DNA of 64,000 nucleotides from CAZQVA01 sp964596685 (GTDB taxonomy: Bacteria > Chlamydiota > Chlamydiia > Chlamydiales > VFKH01), in contig CAZQVA010000002.1 in the NCBI GenBank assembly GCA_964596685.1, forward strand, positions 1 through 64,000. The letters run 5' to 3'. The position numbers and the translations under genes are program-made. The notes beneath the pieces were generated by a model. That model was not told where the DNA came from. It saw nothing but the letters and a program-made list of their open reading frames with translations, and ran no database searches. Shown here piece by piece: positions 34,340 through 42,238 of this stretch (position 1 is its first letter; the number at the start of each line of letters is the position of its first letter).

Positions 34340-35518
34340 GTGCAACTATATTCTTATAAAGCCAAAGACCGTCTTGGAAAAAACTTGCGTGGGGTCTGTT
34401 GCGCTTTAAATTTAACACAATTGCGGCAGCAGCTACACGGGCAAAAGATCTTATTGCTTGTAGCAACACCGTACCAATTGCAGACATTGAAAGCACCTAC
34501 AGGAGCAAAAATTTCCTGGTGGATGCAAATGGGGCAATTATTGCATTCCGGCCTTGCATTATGGGACTGTCTCAATGTACTGCAAAAAGAAGCAACTCAC
34601 CAGGTGATGAAAGGGGTGAGTATGTGGCTAGGTAATTACTTAAGAACTGGAGGGAGTTTAGCAGCAGGGATGCAGCGGTTTTCTTCTCTTTTCGACCCCC
34701 AGGTGATTGCTATGATTGCAGCAGCACAAGCGACCGGTTCTTTAACAACCACTGTAGAACAGATTACAGTGATGCTTGATAAACGTTGGAAGTTTATTAA
34801 ACACCTACAAGGAGTCATGACATACCCGCTCCTACTAATGGGGGTAGCATGCGTGGTGGTAGCCGTCTTGTTGCTTTTTGTCATCCCTGCACTTGAACCT
34901 CTTTTTTCTTCTGCCCCTACAGGAATGACAGCCGTTATTATGGAGATTAGTCATATTGCCCAAAGTTGGGGATTATGGGCGGTGGTGGGGTTGCTTGGTG
35001 TTTGTGTTGGCGGTTTTGTCCTTTTTAGAAATACAGCGCGCCTATGGATCTCATTGCTATTGATGAAAGCTCCCATTGCGGGATCTTTGTGGCAGCGTCT
35101 TGCTTTGGTGCGATTTTTTGACACAATGAGCCATTTGCAAAAAGCACAAGTGCCTTTTATGGAGGCATTTTCCATTGCTCGCAAAATCCTGGGACATCCT
35201 CATCTGGAACGCGCATTTCGTATGATGGAAACACAGCTTTTACAGGGAAAATCTTTGAGTGTATTGCTCGAAAAAGAGCCAGAGGTGCCTCGTGGAATGG
35301 TACAATTATTACGCATTGGCGAACAAAGTGGAGACCTGGCAGCATGTATGGGTCAGCTAGCAAGTTTTTATGAAGAACAAACAAGAACAGAGTTAACAAA
35401 GTGGACTCAATTAGCACAGCCACTTATGTTGCTTTTCCTAGCAATGATTGTGGCCGCCGTATTACTTGCTGTATTAATTCCTTTAACGCAGAGTTCTGCA
35501 TTGGTAGTGGGAACATGA
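34340..35518 (+). CDS. gspF: Type II secretion inner-membrane platform protein GspF
   Basis: The 392-residue protein starts at a GTG (YSYKAKDRLGKNLRG is the standard GspF/PilC opening). It has two homologous GspF domains (about 55-175 and 255-375) and three membrane helices near 155-185, 210-235 and 360-385. It anchors the secretion ATPase and the pseudopilus base in the inner membrane. The gene overlaps gspG by 4 bases. gspE and gspD do not precede it; sufD is the upstream neighbour on the other strand. Confidence 0.9.
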   Translation: MQLYSYKAKDRLGKNLRGVCCALNLTQLRQQLHGQKILLLVATPYQLQTLKAPTGAKISWWMQMGQLLHSGLALWDCLNVLQKEATHQVMKGVSMWLGNYLRTGGSLAAGMQRFSSLFDPQVIAMIAAAQATGSLTTTVEQITVMLDKRWKFIKHLQGVMTYPLLLMGVACVVVAVLLLFVIPALEPLFSSAPTGMTAVIMEISHIAQSWGLWAVVGLLGVCVGGFVLFRNTARLWISLLLMKAPIAGSLWQRLALVRFFDTMSHLQKAQVPFMEAFSIARKILGHPHLERAFRMMETQLLQGKSLSVLLEKEPEVPRGMVQLLRIGEQSGDLAACMGQLASFYEEQTRTELTKWTQLAQPLMLLFLAMIVAAVLLAVLIPLTQSSALVVGT

Positions 35519-35883
35519 AAAAGAAGAAAAATGCTGTCACCCTTATCGAAATGATGGTGGTGATTTTATTGATTGGCTTGATTGCAGGAGTTTTAGCCTA
35601 TAATTTCCGCGGCAGTCTTGATCAAGGCAAGGTCTTTAAGACAAAGGAAGGAATTCAGCGTCTTGAAAATCTCTTGACGTGGGAAATTGCTAATGGAAAG
35701 TCACTTGACGATATACGTGAGAATTGGGAAAGCATTGTTCCTTTGTCCCCCTTAGGTGGCCAGGCAAAAGATCTATTACAAGATGGCTGGAATCAACCCT
35801 ATACAGTAGATGTTCTCGATGATGGACAGGTCATTGTGCATTCATCAGCTCTCGATGCTTGGTATGTCGCGCATCCACAGTAA
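35515..35883 (+). CDS. gspG: Major pseudopilin GspG
   Basis: The 122-residue protein starts at an ATG overlapping the gspF stop. The prepilin leader MKKKKNA precedes VTLIEMMVVILLIGLIAGVL, with the required Glu at mature position +5 and a hydrophobic N-terminal helix. The usual -1 Gly and +1 Phe are replaced by Ala and Val. The C-terminal LLQDGWNQPYTVDV matches the GspG DPWGxPY region. It would form the T2SS pseudopilus after prepilin peptidase cleavage. Confidence 0.88.
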   Translation: MKKKKNAVTLIEMMVVILLIGLIAGVLAYNFRGSLDQGKVFKTKEGIQRLENLLTWEIANGKSLDDIRENWESIVPLSPLGGQAKDLLQDGWNQPYTVDVLDDGQVIVHSSALDAWYVAHPQ

Positions 35884-36322
35884 GCGATCCTTTTTCACCC
35901 TACTTGAAATGATGCTTGTTGTGATTTTAGTAGGTCTTTTATTTAGTATAACCTTGCCGCGTGCATGGAAATTGTGGCGGCAGTGGCAAGAGGAACGTCT
36001 TATTACACACTTACATCATCGCATCGAATTGGTAGAGCAGCTGGGACATTTGCTAGATCTGGATGTCGTCATGCATTTCGACCAGCAAGAAGATGGTCTG
36101 CATTTTTCTATTGAACGCCCAGCTGCGCTTGCTATGCGACATTTTCTCTGGCTGCAAAAACCTCTGCATCTTCCCTCTATATATCAATTTTCTGTAGATG
36201 AGAAGGTACAGGATCATTACCAATGGCATATGTGGCCCAATGATGTGGAGTATCCTGGGATAACATTACGTGGATCTGCTTGCTATCACTTATCTCAAAA
36301 AAACCAAAAAGATCATGTGTAA
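35864..36322 (+). CDS. Minor pseudopilin (GspH-like)
   Basis: From the ATG at 35864 (MSRIHSKRSFFTLLEMM) the protein has 152 residues and overlaps gspG by 20 bases; 35855 is an alternative start. SFFTLLEMMLVVILVGLLFSI is a type IV pilin-like N-terminus with Glu at +5. The rest is a small soluble domain with no clear match, as expected for minor pseudopilins. The last two residues and stop (HV and TAA) lie in the family D palindrome at 36315-36333. Confidence 0.78.
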   Translation: MSRIHSKRSFFTLLEMMLVVILVGLLFSITLPRAWKLWRQWQEERLITHLHHRIELVEQLGHLLDLDVVMHFDQQEDGLHFSIERPAALAMRHFLWLQKPLHLPSIYQFSVDEKVQDHYQWHMWPNDVEYPGITLRGSACYHLSQKNQKDHV

Positions 36323-36333
36323 CCGTTACACAT
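36315..36333. repeat. Family D palindrome overlapping a stop codon
   Basis: ATGTGTAACCGTTACACAT repeats the core of 19000-19020. It supplies the final codons and TAA of the pseudopilin gene and lies between convergent genes, so it could also act as a weak terminator hairpin. Confidence 0.7.
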
Positions 36334-36350
36334 TCGACTTTTAAAGAAGT

Positions 36351-37073
36351 CTAAAGAATACGGCGACTGGAAAGACGCGTGGGTAGTGGTAGCTGAGGGG
36401 TGTTTTCAATGGTGAATTGCGTGGCCATGTGATTCTTGAAGGCGGTAAAGAAAGCTTCTTTGGAAGGAAAATGAGGTTGAAGCGTGCAGAGGAACTCTTC
36501 GTGAGAGCGATTCGAACGATAGTTGGGTTCTTTTGGAGGATGCTTTAAACGATTCATGTGGAGGGGGTTATAGTCCCATAGCCAACTTGTATGGTGAACG
36601 AAACGATGTTTCGTAATATATTGAGCGTTGCCGCCACATTTTTTGCCTCCAATGACGTAGTCATTCTCCCTTAAAGCAAAATCTGGATGATCAATGACAG
36701 GTGTATACCACTGCGCACTCCATCGCATAATCTCTTCGGGAAATGCAGGTGTTGAAAGGTGAGTTTTGTCAAAAATTAGGGAGATGAAGAGCGTGTTTTC
36801 GTCGACAGCAACGGTGCCTCCTCCGCTATAGCGTTGAATTAGGGGAGTATCTTGCAGTGTGTTCAGATGAACCCATTGTTCTGATTTCCCTGAAATTCCC
36901 ATGACGATTGCAGGAGGGGATCCACTGTTGATAATGCACCAATTGCCAAAGCCATGACGCACAAGAGCTTCTTCAATCCACAGTTGATCCAAAATAAATA
37001 GTGACGAGAGATCAAGCCAATAAAGTGTGTTATAAGAGGACGGCTTGGTTGCGTCCATGATGTTTTGCGTCAT
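36351..37073 (-). CDS. lplA: Lipoate-protein ligase family protein
   Basis: The 240-residue protein has the biotin/lipoate ligase fold. PLIQRYSGGGTVAVD matches the RRxSGGGxV substrate loop, and NDYVIGGKKCGGNAQYI contains the catalytic lysine in the KxxGxAQ motif. It attaches lipoate to 2-oxoacid dehydrogenase and glycine cleavage proteins in the cytoplasm, which suits an intracellular scavenger. The start overlaps the GGDEF gene by 44 bases (29 if the ATG at 37058 is used), so the two are translated in coupled fashion. The enzyme lacks the C-terminal accessory domain of E. coli LplA. Confidence 0.88.
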   Translation of the reverse strand: MTQNIMDATKPSSYNTLYWLDLSSLFILDQLWIEEALVRHGFGNWCIINSGSPPAIVMGISGKSEQWVHLNTLQDTPLIQRYSGGGTVAVDENTLFISLIFDKTHLSTPAFPEEIMRWSAQWYTPVIDHPDFALRENDYVIGGKKCGGNAQYITKHRFVHHTSWLWDYNPLHMNRLKHPPKEPNYRSNRSHEEFLCTLQPHFPSKEAFFTAFKNHMATQFTIENTPQLPLPTRLSSRRIL

Positions 37074-37899
37074 AAAGTGCTTTGTCAGCCTTTTGAAAGA
37101 GCTGTTCTAGAGAATCAATACGGCTATTGAGTGTCGCAACTCCAATAGATATTGTAATAGATGTCGTATGTGAATTGATAGGAAAAGTGTAAGCTTCTGT
37201 AAGGCGTACAAGTTTTTTAGCAACACTTAGCGCTTGGATCCCTGTCGTATGGGGCAAAATAACCATAAACTCCTCACCGCCGAATCGTCCAATAAAATCA
37301 CTTGTGCGTAAATGATTGTATAAGAGCGCGGCGAAGTCCTTGAGCACCCTGTCTCCCGCTAGATGGCCCCAAATATCATTGATTTCTTTAAAGTGATCGA
37401 TGTCTGCGATCATGAGTGAAAAGGGCAGGCGCATTTTTTTTGCATTATGGAACTCTCTTTCTGCATGTTCAAAGAGCAAACTCCTGCTGCACACTTTTGT
37501 TAATGCATCTTTTTCAACCATTTTTTTAAGGTGGCGATAGCGTTGAGTCTGCAATTTACGTGTTTCATTCTGCTGTAAAGCGACTTGTAGAGAAAATTGT
37601 AAGCGCTTAGTGTTGAGTGGCCAGAGAAAAATATGTTGAATGCCTCTGTCAATCGCTTCAGGAATCTGTAGTGAAGAGGGAGAGTGAACGAAGAAAAGAT
37701 AGAGAGTGTTTGGTTGTCGAAAGGCATACCAAGTTAGTCCTGCGATAGATTCATCCACAATGACTGCTTTGGCAGGTGTGGTGAGTAAATCGCTTGGATG
37801 GGTGGTAGTAGAAATACTCTTCTTTTTAAATGCATATTTGCAGCGATGAATGAGATCTTCATTGTCGGATAGTATCAAAAGCTTGTCTTTTTCTATCAT
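37030..37899 (-). CDS. GGDEF-domain diguanylate cyclase
   Basis: From the ATG at 37899 the protein has 289 residues; an in-frame ATG at 37962 would add 21 basic residues. Residues 1-115 look like a degenerate receiver-type domain (KLLILSDNEDL, AVIVDES). A GGDEF domain follows: DALTKVCSR, IADIDHFKEINDIWGHLAGD, and RTSDFIGRFGGEEFMVILP. The active-site motif is intact as GGEEF and an RxxD product-inhibition site (RTSD) sits five residues before it. It should make cyclic di-GMP. It is encoded with lplA, and no EAL or PilZ gene is seen in the window. Confidence 0.9.
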   Translation of the reverse strand: MIEKDKLLILSDNEDLIHRCKYAFKKKSISTTTHPSDLLTTPAKAVIVDESIAGLTWYAFRQPNTLYLFFVHSPSSLQIPEAIDRGIQHIFLWPLNTKRLQFSLQVALQQNETRKLQTQRYRHLKKMVEKDALTKVCSRSLLFEHAEREFHNAKKMRLPFSLMIADIDHFKEINDIWGHLAGDRVLKDFAALLYNHLRTSDFIGRFGGEEFMVILPHTTGIQALSVAKKLVRLTEAYTFPINSHTTSITISIGVATLNSRIDSLEQLFQKADKALYDAKHHGRNQAVLL

Positions 37900-38020
37900 T
37901 TCAGGGTATAACTTTCTATTACGTTTCGAGTAGGCAGTAGCTCTATAACGAGAGGGCCGCATTTATGTGTAGCTAAACTCATCGTTTTATATCATACTGC
38001 AATCTTTTGGAGAAGATAAC

Positions 38021-38110
38021 ATGGCGTCTGTAAAGAAAAAACGCAAATACAAGATTGCGAAGCATAAACGCAAAAAACGCAGCAGAAGAGATAGACATAA
38101 GACACGTTAA
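38021..38110 (+). CDS. Tiny basic ribosome-associated protein (AURKAIP1/COX24 type)
   Basis: A 29-residue frame starts at an ATG with GGAGAAG seven bases upstream. The product is almost entirely Lys, Arg and His (MASVKKKRKYKIAKHKRKK and onward). This resembles the short bacterial AURKAIP1/COX24-domain proteins thought to be small-subunit ribosomal components. It lies 2 bases before the mnmG ATG and is likely co-transcribed with it. The strong ribosome site and clean composition support it as a real gene despite its size. Confidence 0.75.
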   Translation: MASVKKKRKYKIAKHKRKKRSRRDRHKTR

Positions 38111-38112
38111 CT

Positions 38113-39966
38113 ATGTGGCGTTTTCCTGTCATCTATGATGTCATTGTAGTAGGGGCGGGGCATGCGGGGTGTGAAGCGGCGTATGTCGCTGCACGACGCG
38201 GTGCCCGAACCCTCATGCTTACAATGAACCTCGATACCATTGCCAAGATGAGTTGTAATCCGGCAATTGGAGGAGTAGGGAAAGGGCATATCGTTCGTGA
38301 GATCGATGCGCTTGGTGGCATTATGGGCAAGATAACGGATCGCACAGCGATTCAGTTCCGTATGCTAAACGCTTCTCGCGGTCCAGCTGTTTGGGCACCA
38401 CGTGCTCAAGCGGATAAGGCTGCGTATCAATTAGAAATGAAGCGTGTTCTTGAATTACTTCCTAATTTAGAAATCAAGCAGGGAACCACCGAAGGTCTGT
38501 GGATTGAAGATGATCGCATTTGCGGCGTTCACACTCTAGAGGGGATTACCTATCAAGGAAAAACGGTTGTTCTTTCCGCAGGTACCTTTATGCGAGGGTT
38601 ATTGCATTTAGGACAGACACAATATAGTGGTGGACGTGCGGGTGATAAGCCATCGGTAGGTCTATCTGCAGATTTAGAAGCCCTTGGATTCCGTTTAGGA
38701 CGTTTAAAGACGGGGACCCCCCCGCGCATACATAGTTCATCCATTGATTATAGCTCTTGTGAACTGCAGCCCGGAGAAGATGGGGTTTGTTTTTCATTTG
38801 ATGCACCTGAACCACGTTTACCGCAGGTTCCTTGTCATATCACTTACACTACTGCTCAGACAAAAGAGATTGTAAATAAGAATCTCCATCGCTCAGCTAT
38901 GTATTCTGGTGCAATTCGGGGCGTGGGGCCTCGTTATTGTCCCTCTATCGAAGATAAATTTGTACGCTTCGCTGATAAAGAGCGTCACCAAGTCTTTTTA
39001 GAGCCTGAAGGTCTCAATACGCAAGAAGTTTACGTCAATGGGATCTCTACATCACTGCCTGTTGATGTCCAACATGACTTGATCCGCTCTATTGTTGGGC
39101 TTGAGAATGCACAAATTATGCGTCTGGCCTATGCTATCGAATATGATTATCTCATCAGCGGACAAGTCGACTATACTTTAGAGAGTCGCACGGTTAAGGG
39201 GCTCTTTTTTGCTGGGCAAATTAATGGAACAACGGGTTATGAAGAAGCAGCAGGTCAAGGGCTTATTGCAGGAATTAATGCTGTCAACCGCGCTTTTAAT
39301 CAGTCTGCATTCATTTTAAGTCGCAATGAGTCCTATATTGGAGTCATGATTGATGATCTCATTAATAAAGGGTTGGGAGAGGAGTTTGGTTGCCAAGAGC
39401 CTTACCGCATGTTTACTAGCCGTGCTGAAAATCGCTTAATGCTGCTACAAGGGAATGCGGATTTAAGACTACGCAAATATGGGTATGAACTTGGGCTAAT
39501 TGATCAGCAGCCCTATGAAGCATTGGTAAAAAAACAAGCATGTATTGAGCATGAATGCCAACGTCTGCAAAAAGTTTTTGTTCAGATCAATGGAAAGGGA
39601 TATTCTTTGGCTCAGTTGCTGGCGCGTCCTGAAAGCTCCTATGCTGAATTGCAAGCGCAATACCCAGAAAAACTTGATCCTCTGCCTCAAGATGTAACTC
39701 AACATATTGAGTGGAATTTACGCTACGCAGGGTATATCAAACGGCAGGAAATTGAGATTCAGAAACTCGAACAAATTGATACAATCGAAATCCCTGAAGA
39801 CTTTAGTTATGCGAGCATTAAGGCGCTGTGTCGAGAGGCACGTGAAAAACTCTCCCGCATTCGCCCTAGGACTTTAGGTCAAGCTTCGCGCATCAGTGGG
39901 ATTTCTCCTGCAGATCTCTCTATTTTGATGGTGACGCTGCGGAGAACATGTACCCATTCTACCTAA
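38113..39966 (+). CDS. mnmG: tRNA uridine-5-carboxymethylaminomethyl modification enzyme MnmG
   Basis: The 617-residue FAD enzyme has the dinucleotide motif VVGAGHAGCEAAY at about residues 12-24, SCNPAIGGVGKGHIVREIDA, ARGP-like ASRGPAVWAPRAQ, GDKPSVGLS, LKTGTPPRI, and the C-terminal AGYIKRQ helical domain. With MnmE it modifies the wobble uridine of several tRNAs. Its last residues (THST and stop) come from a family C repeat element shared with Fmt and the RluA-type protein, so the natural C-terminus was probably altered. Its ATG lies 2 bases after the small basic protein gene. Confidence 0.97.
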   Translation: MWRFPVIYDVIVVGAGHAGCEAAYVAARRGARTLMLTMNLDTIAKMSCNPAIGGVGKGHIVREIDALGGIMGKITDRTAIQFRMLNASRGPAVWAPRAQADKAAYQLEMKRVLELLPNLEIKQGTTEGLWIEDDRICGVHTLEGITYQGKTVVLSAGTFMRGLLHLGQTQYSGGRAGDKPSVGLSADLEALGFRLGRLKTGTPPRIHSSSIDYSSCELQPGEDGVCFSFDAPEPRLPQVPCHITYTTAQTKEIVNKNLHRSAMYSGAIRGVGPRYCPSIEDKFVRFADKERHQVFLEPEGLNTQEVYVNGISTSLPVDVQHDLIRSIVGLENAQIMRLAYAIEYDYLISGQVDYTLESRTVKGLFFAGQINGTTGYEEAAGQGLIAGINAVNRAFNQSAFILSRNESYIGVMIDDLINKGLGEEFGCQEPYRMFTSRAENRLMLLQGNADLRLRKYGYELGLIDQQPYEALVKKQACIEHECQRLQKVFVQINGKGYSLAQLLARPESSYAELQAQYPEKLDPLPQDVTQHIEWNLRYAGYIKRQEIEIQKLEQIDTIEIPEDFSYASIKALCREAREKLSRIRPRTLGQASRISGISPADLSILMVTLRRTCTHST

Positions 39967-39994
39967 AATCCAATTCTTCAGGTGGAATGGGTAT
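39951..39994. repeat. Short family C element between convergent mnmG and fmt
   Basis: TACCCATTCTACCT on the left pairs with AGGTGGAATGGGTA on the right with one mismatch, around about 15 bases that include CCAATTCTTC. It supplies the TAA of mnmG on the plus strand, the TGA of fmt on the minus strand, and the THST tails of both proteins. The hairpin may work as a two-way terminator. Confidence 0.85.
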
Positions 39995-40928
39995 TAACGG
40001 CTTGCACAGGGTACCCGCAAGCGAATGCTTTAGCTGTTACAATACTTTTACCTGGTATCTGGACTTCTAAAAGTTCAAGAGAGCCCTTCTTGCATGCAAT
40101 AATGATACCCGATTTTCCCCATTGTAAGATTTGTCCCGGTGTATGATTGGATTCATCATACAGGCGCGTTTTGAGAATACGTAGTTTTTCTTCTTTTCCT
40201 CTCAGGCGGATTTTACACCATGCACCCGGCTCAGGATTGGTCCCGCGCACGAGGTTGTGTATTTCAGCTGCAGATCGATTCCAGTCAATATAGGTGTCAT
40301 CGAGTGTAATTTTATGAGCAAAAGTTACCATACGTGGATCTTGCTCCTGGGGAATAATTTTACCCGCAAGCCATCCACGCACCGTATCGCGTAGCAGAGG
40401 CTGGCTTAAATGACATAGCTGATCGCGCAATTCGCCATAAGTCATATCAGGAGGGATTTCAATGGAAGCGGTTGCTAAAATTGGTCCCGCGTCCATTTCC
40501 AGAGCCATTTTCATGATCGTCACGCCAGTCGATGTTTCACCATTGATAAGTGCATACTGGATGGGTGCCGCCCCTCTTAAAGTCGGTAAAATGCTGCCAT
40601 GAACGTTGATGACACCATGTTTTGGGACATCTAACAAATTTTGCTTAAGGAGTTGTCCATAGGCAACGACAATAAACAGCTCAGGATTTAATGCGGCAAG
40701 TTGAGAGACACTTTCAGCGCTAGAGGCTTTAAGTGGTTGAAAACAGGGTACGTGAGGTAAAAGTTTGGCAGCAACCTCTTTGACAGGAGGAGCAAGAAGT
40801 TGTTTGGAGCGCCCTTGTGCTTTATCGGGTTGCGTTACGATGCCAACCACTTCGAAAAAGGGATCACCAATTAAGTCCTCGAGGATTTTGGCGGCAAAAT
40901 CCGGTGTGCCAAAGAAGACAACCTTCAT
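39978..40928 (-). CDS. fmt: Methionyl-tRNA formyltransferase
   Basis: The 316-residue protein has FFGTPDFAAKILEDL at the start, the catalytic region VVAYGQLLKQNLLDVPKHGVINVHGSILPTLRGAAPI with the Asn-His pair and SLLP-like SILP, GETSTGVTIMKMALEMDAG, and a C-terminal domain after residue 205. It formylates initiator Met-tRNA using 10-formyl-THF. It overlaps the lpxA stop by one base and ends the lpxC-fabZ-lpxA-fmt operon. The C-terminal AVNTHST is repeat-derived. Confidence 0.97.
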   Translation of the reverse strand: MKVVFFGTPDFAAKILEDLIGDPFFEVVGIVTQPDKAQGRSKQLLAPPVKEVAAKLLPHVPCFQPLKASSAESVSQLAALNPELFIVVAYGQLLKQNLLDVPKHGVINVHGSILPTLRGAAPIQYALINGETSTGVTIMKMALEMDAGPILATASIEIPPDMTYGELRDQLCHLSQPLLRDTVRGWLAGKIIPQEQDPRMVTFAHKITLDDTYIDWNRSAAEIHNLVRGTNPEPGAWCKIRLRGKEEKLRILKTRLYDESNHTPGQILQWGKSGIIIACKKGSLELLEVQIPGKSIVTAKAFACGYPVQAVNTHST

Positions 40929-41752
40929 TATCCCTCCAACTCGTCGTTACCTTCTCCCTTAATAGGGATCTCAAAGCCAATCAGGCCGCGTTTTGAGTTT
41001 TTACAGAACTCTAACCATGTCTTGACTTCAGGAACATGAGAAAGTTCTTTTTCTACTTTATCGAGTGCTTTTTCTAAAGGCAAACCAGAGCGATATACGA
41101 TTTTAAAGGCGCGACTCAGATATTGACGTGTTTCTAAAGTGATACCGCGACGTTTAAGTCCGATTAAATTTAAACCGCCGAGGCGGTAAGGGATACCCCC
41201 ACCAATTGTAAAAGGAGGAACGTCATGAGTAACACGGCTCATGCCGCCTACCATCGAATGACTTCCAATCCGAGAGAATTGATGCACAGGTGTTAAACCA
41301 CCAATAATAGCATAATCACCTACTTCCACATGCCCTGCAAGCGTCGCACTATTACTCATAATTACATGATGTCCAAGGTGGCAGTTGTGGGCGACGTGGC
41401 AATAGGCCATAATGAGACAGTGGTCCCCGACAATAACGGAAGTGCCTTCTTGTGTAGAAGAATTAATCGTGACACATTCCCTGATTTGGCAGTGCTTGCC
41501 AATCGAAACATATGTTGTTTCGCCTTTAAATTTCAAATCTTGGCATTGTGTGCCGATGCTGGCAAAAGGCCAAATGGTGGTGCCTTCGCCGATTGTTGTA
41601 TGACCGTCGATATAGGCATGCGATTTAATGGTAACATTATCGCCAATAGAAACAGTGGACTTAATGACAGCAAAGGGCTCAATCGTCACCCCACTGCCAA
41701 TTTTTGCCCCTTCTTCGATAATTGCTAAAGGGTGGATAGTGGTTTTTGTCAT
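40928..41752 (-). CDS. lpxA: UDP-N-acetylglucosamine acyltransferase LpxA
   Basis: The 274-residue protein is built of hexapeptide repeats (IGDNVTIKSHAYIDGHTTIGEGTTIWP) forming a left-handed beta helix to about residue 190, followed by a helical tail. The catalytic histidine is expected in LIMAYCHVAHNCHLG, and the LpxA motif GGLTPVHQFSRIG is present. It performs the first step of lipid A synthesis. It sits 12 bases after fabZ and touches fmt, in the order lpxC-fabZ-lpxA-fmt that I recall for chlamydiae. Confidence 0.97.
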   Translation of the reverse strand: MTKTTIHPLAIIEEGAKIGSGVTIEPFAVIKSTVSIGDNVTIKSHAYIDGHTTIGEGTTIWPFASIGTQCQDLKFKGETTYVSIGKHCQIRECVTINSSTQEGTSVIVGDHCLIMAYCHVAHNCHLGHHVIMSNSATLAGHVEVGDYAIIGGLTPVHQFSRIGSHSMVGGMSRVTHDVPPFTIGGGIPYRLGGLNLIGLKRRGITLETRQYLSRAFKIVYRSGLPLEKALDKVEKELSHVPEVKTWLEFCKNSKRGLIGFEIPIKGEGNDELEG

Positions 41753-41764
41753 AGTGGCGATCCC

Positions 41765-42238
41765 TTAGATCTGTTCCTTATTCACAAGGGCAAAAGAAAT
41801 TTCCCCTTCAAGCGCAATTTTCTTATTTACAAATGCCGTTCCTTTAATCCGGCCACCCTTGTTGCTAAAGTGTAGGCCTTCCACTTTTAGGTAAAGAGTG
41901 TCACCTGGCTTGACAGGGTTGCGGAACTTCGCATGGCTGACATTTAATAGCACGGCAATTTTTCCTACAAATCCTTTTTGGTGGATCAGAATTCCTCCTG
42001 CCTGAGCTAATGCCTCGACAAGTAACACACCGGGCATAATAGGAGCTGATGGAAAGTGTCCTTGGAAGAAGGGTTCATTGATCGTCACATTCTTTTGGGC
42101 AACGATCATGTTTTCTTCAAGATCAATGTGTAAGACTTTATCGACCAAAAGGAAGGGATAGCGATGGGGAAGAATATCTTGAATTTCACGATTCTCCATA
42201 ATGGGAGAATAATGAGAAAAATCGGGATGTGCCGTCAT
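41765..42238 (-). CDS. fabZ: 3-hydroxyacyl-ACP dehydratase FabZ
   Basis: The 157-residue hot-dog-fold protein has ILPHRYPFLLVDKV with the catalytic His near residue 25, FQGHFPSAPIMPGVLLVEALAQAGG with the catalytic acid in the helix, and FRNPVKPGDTLYLKVEG. It dehydrates 3-hydroxyacyl-ACP in type II fatty acid synthesis and competes with LpxA and LpxC for the same intermediates. It overlaps lpxC by 4 bases. Confidence 0.97.
   Translation of the reverse strand: MTAHPDFSHYSPIMENREIQDILPHRYPFLLVDKVLHIDLEENMIVAQKNVTINEPFFQGHFPSAPIMPGVLLVEALAQAGGILIHQKGFVGKIAVLLNVSHAKFRNPVKPGDTLYLKVEGLHFSNKGGRIKGTAFVNKKIALEGEISFALVNKEQI

Noticed and set aside
35401..35514. Upstream extension of the GspG frame
   Set aside because: It overlaps the end of gspF in another frame; the ATG at 35515 gives a proper prepilin leader.
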